Assembly: GCA_027062325.1 (NCBI GenBank)
Contig: JAMOTN010000069.1
Location: 1-20,465, forward strand
From: a bacterium
GTDB lineage: Bacteria; JAMOTN01
Length of the DNA: 20,465 nucleotides
Direction: 5' to 3'
Every line of letters starts with the position of its first letter. Positions within the stretch are counted from its first letter, which is position 1. Below the pieces are notes generated by a model. That model did not search any database and had not been told where the DNA came from. It saw only the letters and a program-made list of their open reading frames with translations. The position numbers and the translations under genes were made by a program. Below are positions 16,253 to 20,465 of the stretch, one piece after another.

Positions 16253-16666
16253 TTATTCTTCTACCTGAGTTGTGATTGATACATTTTGAATGCCAAATTT
16301 GTTGACAATATCTAAAACACGGACTACTATTGCAAACATGACATTTTTATCGGCACGTATGCTTACAAATTCTGGGGTGTCTTTCATTAAAAAGTTCGGA
16401 ATCTGCCATGCTTGGATTTTAGTTGGTTCGGTTTGCTTATAGGAAGAGTAGAAAAGAGCTGGTTCTGTAGTTATGCTAATCTCTGCCCATTTTGAGGGAG
16501 AGGAGGCTTTGGTACCTCCTTTTGGAAGTGATACTTTGATTTTGCCCTCTATGTGTGAATACTGAGCCACAACAAGCAAGAATGCCACGATTATCAAAAC
16601 TGCATCCAACATTGGAGTTAAATTAACTAGTTGACGCTTGGGTTTACGCCATGGGAGATTTGGCAT
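16253..16666 (-). CDS. ExbD/TolR-family biopolymer transport protein
   Basis: ExbD/TolR proteins, with ExbB/TolQ, form the proton-driven motor that energises outer-membrane uptake or cell-envelope constriction. The 137-residue protein has a short basic cytoplasmic tail (RKPKR), then NLTPMLDAVLIIVAFLLVV (15-33) with the conserved proton-path Asp21, and a periplasmic domain ending VSIRADKNVMFAIVVRVLDIVNKFGI, as in the family. ATG 16666 has AAAGGAGG 7 bases upstream. It is in an apparent operon between glyA (55 bases upstream) and plsC (23 bases downstream); no exbB/tolQ partner, TonB or TolB is in the window. Confidence 0.88.
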   Translation of the reverse strand: MPNLPWRKPKRQLVNLTPMLDAVLIIVAFLLVVAQYSHIEGKIKVSLPKGGTKASSPSKWAEISITTEPALFYSSYKQTEPTKIQAWQIPNFLMKDTPEFVSIRADKNVMFAIVVRVLDIVNKFGIQNVSITTQVEE

Positions 16667-16721
16667 ACCAAAGCCTCCTTTTGCTTTGAATTTGGAATTT
16701 ACACTACAATTTCTACGTTTT

Positions 16722-17987
16722 TTACATCTCTAATTCTGGATAAAGTGGGAACTCCTCTGTGAGTTTAATCACTTCTTCTTTTACCTTTGCTACAACTTCA
16801 TTTATATTTTCGGATTTTGCATGTTCGATTATTTCGGTTATAAAGCCTGCGATTTTTTTCATCTCGGCTTCTTTCATGCCGCGGGTTGTAACAGCAGGGG
16901 TTCCCAATCTTATTCCACTTGTAAGAGTTGGCTTACGGGGATCAAATGGGATCGCGTTTTTATTTACGGTTATGTTTGCTTCTCCCAAAAGACGTTCGAT
17001 CTTTTTACCAGATACATCTTTTTCGACAAGGTTTACCAGCATTAAATGATTATCAGTGCCGCCGGATACAAGCTTAATTCCACGATCAATGAGTGCTTGT
17101 GCTAATGCCTTTGCATTCCTTACCACTTGTTTTATGTACGATTTGAAATTATCGGATAGTGCTTCTTTGAAGGCGACAGCTTTTGCTGCAATTATGTGCA
17201 TGAGTGGACCACCTTGTATTCCGGGGAAGACGAGCTTGTCAATCCTTTTTCCTAATTCCTCGTTGTTTGATAGAATCAATCCTCCACGAGGACCACGTAA
17301 AGTTTTGTGAGTGGTTGTTGTAACAACATGAGCGTATGGGAGTGGAGATGGATGCTCTCCTGCTGCTACAAGTCCAGCTATATGAGCCATGTCCACAACG
17401 AGGTATGCTCCCACCTTATCAGCAATCTCGCGTAAGCGCTTGAAGTCTATGATTCTAGGATAAGCACTTGCTCCAGCCATTATAAGCTTAGGTTTGTGTT
17501 CAATAGCCAGTTTTTCGACTTCATCGTAATCAATTGTTTCTGTTTCTTTGCTTACACCGTAAGATACAACGTTGTATAGCTTTCCAGAGAAATTGACAGG
17601 AGATCCGTGGGTTAGGTGACCTCCAGCTGCAAGATCCATTCCCATTATTGTGTCGCCCGGTTCCAAAAGAGCCATGTACACAGCCATGTTTGCTTGAGAT
17701 CCAGAGTGAGGCTGTACATTTGCCCACGCACAGTTAAAGAGTTTTTTTGCACGTTCGCGTGCAAGTTCTTCTGCTACGTCGACGTATTGACATCCACCGT
17801 AATAGCGCTTTTTTGGATATCCTTCGGCATACTTATTTGTCATAACACTTCCTGCTGCTTCCATTACTGCAAGTGATGTGAAATTTTCCGAGGCTATTAA
17901 TTCCAGATGATGACGTTGACGCTCTAGCTCGCTTTTTATGGCTTCGTAAATTTCAGGATCACTTTGCTTTAAAAATTTGAAATCCAT
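16722..17987 (-). CDS. glyA: Serine hydroxymethyltransferase
   Basis: GlyA converts serine and tetrahydrofolate to glycine and 5,10-methylenetetrahydrofolate using pyridoxal phosphate in the cytoplasm. The 421-residue protein, a normal family length, has LIASENFTS (30-38), [15 protein letters not shown] (51-65), [10 protein letters not shown] (91-100), [14 protein letters not shown] (197-210) and the cofactor Lys228 in [17 protein letters not shown] 17987 is preceded by AAAGGAGG with 9-base spacing; the TTG at 17996 touches that site and is rejected. The gene begins 29 bases after folE2, linking one-carbon and pterin genes. Confidence 0.97.
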   Translation of the reverse strand: MDFKFLKQSDPEIYEAIKSELERQRHHLELIASENFTSLAVMEAAGSVMTNKYAEGYPKKRYYGGCQYVDVAEELARERAKKLFNCAWANVQPHSGSQANMAVYMALLEPGDTIMGMDLAAGGHLTHGSPVNFSGKLYNVVSYGVSKETETIDYDEVEKLAIEHKPKLIMAGASAYPRIIDFKRLREIADKVGAYLVVDMAHIAGLVAAGEHPSPLPYAHVVTTTTHKTLRGPRGGLILSNNEELGKRIDKLVFPGIQGGPLMHIIAAKAVAFKEALSDNFKSYIKQVVRNAKALAQALIDRGIKLVSGGTDNHLMLVNLVEKDVSGKKIERLLGEANITVNKNAIPFDPRKPTLTSGIRLGTPAVTTRGMKEAEMKKIAGFITEIIEHAKSENINEVVAKVKEEVIKLTEEFPLYPELEM

Positions 17988-18016
17988 GTGATTCAACCTC
18001 CTTTAAATTTCTTTGT

Positions 18017-18805
18017 TTACGTTGAGGATGATAGACCATTTGTATTTTTACAATCCCTTATTATCTTACAAAACGCGTTGTATGGATGGATACTTTCAAA
18101 ACTTTTAACCTCTACTGTAAATTTAACATTTAGATTTTCTAATTTAGATGCAATTAAACGAGCAATATCTTCTACAAAATTGGGTTTTTCGTAAGATGAT
18201 TCGGTTACAACTTTTTCATCGGGGCGTTTTAAAATTGGAAACAGAGGGGATGAAGCGGCTTCATCCACAATTTTTACGATCGAGTGGAATAAATCCATAT
18301 CACTGTAGACTCTTACTATTACACGAGCGCGTTGATTGTGGGCGTTGTATTTTGAAATTTCCTTTGAGCATGGACAGAGAGTCATAATTTCCATTGTTAC
18401 TGTTTGCCAAATTTTTCTTAGGTTTTCGTCTATCAAAACGCCAAGCTCATAATTCACAGGATAGAACCCATTTCTTTTCGTAGCAGGAGATGATTTTCTC
18501 ACAAAAACTTCACAAATGGCTTTTATCATTGCAAGATCAGATGCGAGTTTATCTTTTAAGTGCTTCGCTTTCTCCAAAAATGAGCTTATACTGATCTCCA
18601 AAGGAGAAGATAGAATCTCTTCAGAAATTCTACTCATATGTGTTCCTTTGTAATTTTCAGAAAGAGAAACCAGGGCAGAAACTGTTGCTACAGAGGTTGA
18701 AGGTTCTGCAAATTTAAGAATACATGGAACTTTTACATCGGTGATACCCACCATATCTATTGGTATTTCAATTTCAGGCTTTAGGCTTTGAACGTCAATG
18801 AGCAA
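18017..18805 (-). CDS. folE2: GTP cyclohydrolase FolE2 (type IB)
   Basis: FolE2 converts GTP to 7,8-dihydroneopterin triphosphate, the entry step to folate and to queuosine, and is the alternative to zinc-dependent FolE. The 262-residue protein starts MLIDVQS and shows VGITDVKVP, TVSALVSL, YKGTHMSRI (52-60), MTLCPCSKEISKYNAHNQR (141-159, with the catalytic Cys144), LKRPDEKVVTESSYEKPNFVED and a C-terminal ESIHPYNAFCKI. TTG 18805 is chosen because GGAGGG is 6 bases upstream and the protein then begins as the family does; the in-frame TTG 18826 has no site. It overlaps the end of queD by 25 bases, which points to translational coupling. Confidence 0.93.
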   Translation of the reverse strand: MLIDVQSLKPEIEIPIDMVGITDVKVPCILKFAEPSTSVATVSALVSLSENYKGTHMSRISEEILSSPLEISISSFLEKAKHLKDKLASDLAMIKAICEVFVRKSSPATKRNGFYPVNYELGVLIDENLRKIWQTVTMEIMTLCPCSKEISKYNAHNQRARVIVRVYSDMDLFHSIVKIVDEAASSPLFPILKRPDEKVVTESSYEKPNFVEDIARLIASKLENLNVKFTVEVKSFESIHPYNAFCKIIRDCKNTNGLSSST

Positions 18806-19161
18806 CAGGATCCCTCCGTTTCCCAAACTTTTACAAAGCTAAGTTTAACTCGATGGGTGAGATTTGACTCTTTTAATTTGATTTCAAGCTGTTGAGATAT
18901 AAAGTCAGCTATATTCTCGGCAGTTGGGTTTTCTATCAAATCATTTATTAAAGTGTGGTCTAAGGAGTTCAAAATTTCTTTAAGCCATTTTTTTAGAAGT
19001 TTAAAATCAACCACCATTCCATTTTCGAGTTTCGAAGAAGAAAGAGCGACTTCCACTTTCCAGTTATGACCGTGTAAATTTTCACATTTACCGTGATAAT
19101 TTGGCAAAAAATGTGCTGCTGAAAAACTAGCGGTAACGCTTACTGTCCACAGCTTTTGCAT
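18781..19161 (-). CDS. queD: 6-carboxytetrahydropterin synthase QueD
   Basis: QueD converts dihydroneopterin triphosphate into 6-carboxy-5,6,7,8-tetrahydropterin, the second step of preQ0/queuosine synthesis. The 126-residue protein, a usual length, has the zinc ligands His17 (FSAAHFL), His30 and His32 (LHGHNW), the catalytic Cys26 (GKCENLHGH), LDHTLIND (67-74) and PTAENIA. VWETEGS near the end carries the substrate-binding Glu. ATG 19161 follows AAAGGAGG with a rather long 12-base gap. It is directly upstream of folE2, so the first two pathway enzymes are made together; queE and queC are not in the window. Confidence 0.94.
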   Translation of the reverse strand: MQKLWTVSVTASFSAAHFLPNYHGKCENLHGHNWKVEVALSSSKLENGMVVDFKLLKKWLKEILNSLDHTLINDLIENPTAENIADFISQQLEIKLKESNLTHRVKLSFVKVWETEGSCCSLTFKA

Positions 19162-19189
19162 ATTACTTTTAATCCTCCTTTGGTTTAGT

Positions 19190-20272
19190 TTATGAATAAA
19201 GTTTTCTTATGGCTTTCTTTATCTTCTCTTCAGCTTCTTGAAGAGTGCTGTTTTTGATTGTGGTTCCGGATGCTCTAAGATGACCGCCACCCCCGAGTTC
19301 AACTGCTAACTTTTGAACGTCTGTTTCTTTACTTCTAAAGCTTACAATAATATCTTGTTCTTCCGCACTCATAACTACTGCAATATCGGCTTCTTGTATG
19401 AGATTTATGTGAGAAGGCAAGGCGGCAACTGCTTCGTTTTTCAAATTATAGCGTTCTAGCATTTCAGGTGGAACAGAGCATATTGCTGTTCTTATAGGAA
19501 GTTCAGGTGGAGTTATCAACTTTGTTGAAATGGTTGCTTCTGATACGAATTTCATAACCGTATAAGGTTTTTCCCGCACAGCTTTCCTATATATAAACCA
19601 TGGATCGAGGTCATAATGGTTGGCGAGTTTTAGCATCAAAAATATCGACTCTGGATTGTCAAGAGAGAAGGCAAAACCTCCTGTATCTGTTACAAAGCCG
19701 AAGAATAGGAATTTAAATGCTTCTTTGGTTAAAGGAAGGTGTGAATTCATTAACATAAGTGTAATAAGATACGTGGTTGATGGAGCGTGTGATACTAGAT
19801 TTATAGATCCAAATTTACTATTTGTACCATGGTGATCTATTACCAATACAGGCTTTGAATTGGATTTAAATTTTTCTAGTAATTTGTGCTTTTCATTCAA
19901 AAATCTATCAGGACTACTTGTATCCACAACTATGAGTAAGTCGTATTTTTCAGGGACTATCTCTTGCCATTCGATTCCAGCTTCAGGATTTAGAAACTCT
20001 GCTTGAGATGGAAGATCCCAAATTTTAACAATGTCGGCTATTTTTCCTGCTGCTCTCAAGGTGTTGAGAAGTCCATTAGTGGATCCGACACTATCACCAT
20101 CAGGGCGAATGTGACCGCTTATGAGAATAGAAGAGGCGTTATCGATTGCAGCTAGTGCTTTTTCAATATCTTGTACAATTGGAGTGGTTTGTTCCTTTAT
20201 CATGGATACTAAAAATTGGTCAGTTAGCATATCCATATTAAGTTTGCTTTTAAAAGAGTTTGTTTCCTTCAC
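19190..20272 (-). CDS. nrnA: NrnA-type DHH/DHHA1 phosphoesterase
   Basis: NrnA-type enzymes degrade short RNA oligonucleotides and/or 3'-phosphoadenosine 5'-phosphate in the cytoplasm; some family members act on cyclic dinucleotide products. The 360-residue protein has the DHH motifs HIRPDGDSVGS (54-64), VVDTSS (115-120), VIDHHGTN (144-151) and FVTDTGG, then a DHHA1 domain ending GGGGHLRASG. All expected manganese ligands are present. About 30 residues precede the usual family start, and GTG 20272 with GGAGG 8 bases upstream supports this extension. It is followed by queD after 28 bases. Confidence 0.88.
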   Translation of the reverse strand: MKETNSFKSKLNMDMLTDQFLVSMIKEQTTPIVQDIEKALAAIDNASSILISGHIRPDGDSVGSTNGLLNTLRAAGKIADIVKIWDLPSQAEFLNPEAGIEWQEIVPEKYDLLIVVDTSSPDRFLNEKHKLLEKFKSNSKPVLVIDHHGTNSKFGSINLVSHAPSTTYLITLMLMNSHLPLTKEAFKFLFFGFVTDTGGFAFSLDNPESIFLMLKLANHYDLDPWFIYRKAVREKPYTVMKFVSEATISTKLITPPELPIRTAICSVPPEMLERYNLKNEAVAALPSHINLIQEADIAVVMSAEEQDIIVSFRSKETDVQKLAVELGGGGHLRASGTTIKNSTLQEAEEKIKKAIRKLYS

Positions 20273-20293
20273 AGTATTTACCTCCTTTAAGCA

Positions 20294-20465
20294 CTAATGT
20301 TGTGTTTTGGAAAGACGTTCTGCCTCTTTTGCTACTTTCTTAGCAGCTTCCTCTAGCCATTTTCTGACGTCTTTTCCTGTATTGAGAGCATTTGCAAGGG
20401 CTTCACCTAAGAAAATTCTTCCTGTCATCCATACAGGATCGAAAGGTTCGTATTTAGCGTACTCA
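20294..20465 (-). CDS. C-terminal end of a probable ABC sugar/solute-binding protein, partial
   Basis: The frame is open from the right window edge to TAG (20294-20296) and gives 56 residues. The sequence PFDPVWMTGRIFLGEALANA followed by KDVRKWLEEAAKKVAKEAERL has the look of the C-terminal helices of family-1 extracellular solute-binding proteins of ABC transporters (a long helix with an allele of ALxxAxxxI). It lies 21 bases upstream of nrnA on the same strand. The identification rests on the tail alone, so it is tentative. Confidence 0.5.
   Translation of the reverse strand, partial: EYAKYEPFDPVWMTGRIFLGEALANALNTGKDVRKWLEEAAKKVAKEAERLSKTQH

Noticed and set aside
19162-19189. preQ1 riboswitch before queD
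   Set aside because: Only 28 bases separate nrnA and queD, too short to hold the aptamer and an expression platform.
1-20465. Mobile element, CRISPR array or defence island
   Set aside because: No transposase, integrase, terminal inverted repeat, spaced direct repeats or nuclease/toxin gene was found on either strand.

Overview
The window reads as AT-rich bacterial chromosome (roughly 35-40% G+C by eye). Genes are tightly packed, almost every one has a GGAGG-type ribosome binding site, and GTG and TTG starts are common. An ExbD/TolR-like protein, a lipoprotein and several exported proteins suggest a double-membrane (Gram-negative type) cell, but this is inference. I cannot name the phylum. 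There is no insertion sequence, integrase, phage gene, CRISPR array or recognisable defence system, so this looks like core or near-core chromosome.

Left part, 1-4990: the C-terminal 1045 residues of a very large, probably surface protein run in from outside the window. A shared terminator region follows, then tRNA-Gly(CCC) on the minus strand with a near-consensus promoter, then a non-coding stretch of about 420 bases. Next is a monocistronic, probably well expressed secreted clostripain-type (C11) cysteine protease with a strong terminator.

Middle part, 5056-15151, all plus strand with short gaps, probably one or more operons: mltG (glycan chain terminase), a solute-binding-like lipoprotein, a small exported helical protein, a membrane-anchored protein of unknown function, pheT (without pheS), a CvpA-like membrane protein with an unusual C-terminal extension, a small nitroreductase, a TtcA-like tRNA thiolase, a 291-residue protein of unknown function, and a short aspartate kinase.

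Right part, 15228-20465, all minus strand and convergent with the middle block. Read in transcription order it is: the tail of a probable ABC-transporter substrate-binding protein, an NrnA-type DHH phosphoesterase, queD, folE2, glyA, exbD-like, plsC-like, and a small cysteine-rich DUF1858 protein. FolE2 and QueD carry out the first two steps from GTP to the queuosine precursor. Their genes overlap, and they sit beside glyA of one-carbon metabolism.

The more unusual points are: two overlapping, oppositely directed terminators that share one stem arm (3161-3210); a CvpA-like protein with an NP/DP-motif helical tail; an acyltransferase whose HX4D motif reads HX4E; an ExbD without its ExbB partner; a shortened regulatory region on the aspartate kinase; an uncharacterised protein just upstream of that kinase; and strong G-over-C bias confined to the plus-strand genes. 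I do not see a complete, clearly novel multi-gene system.
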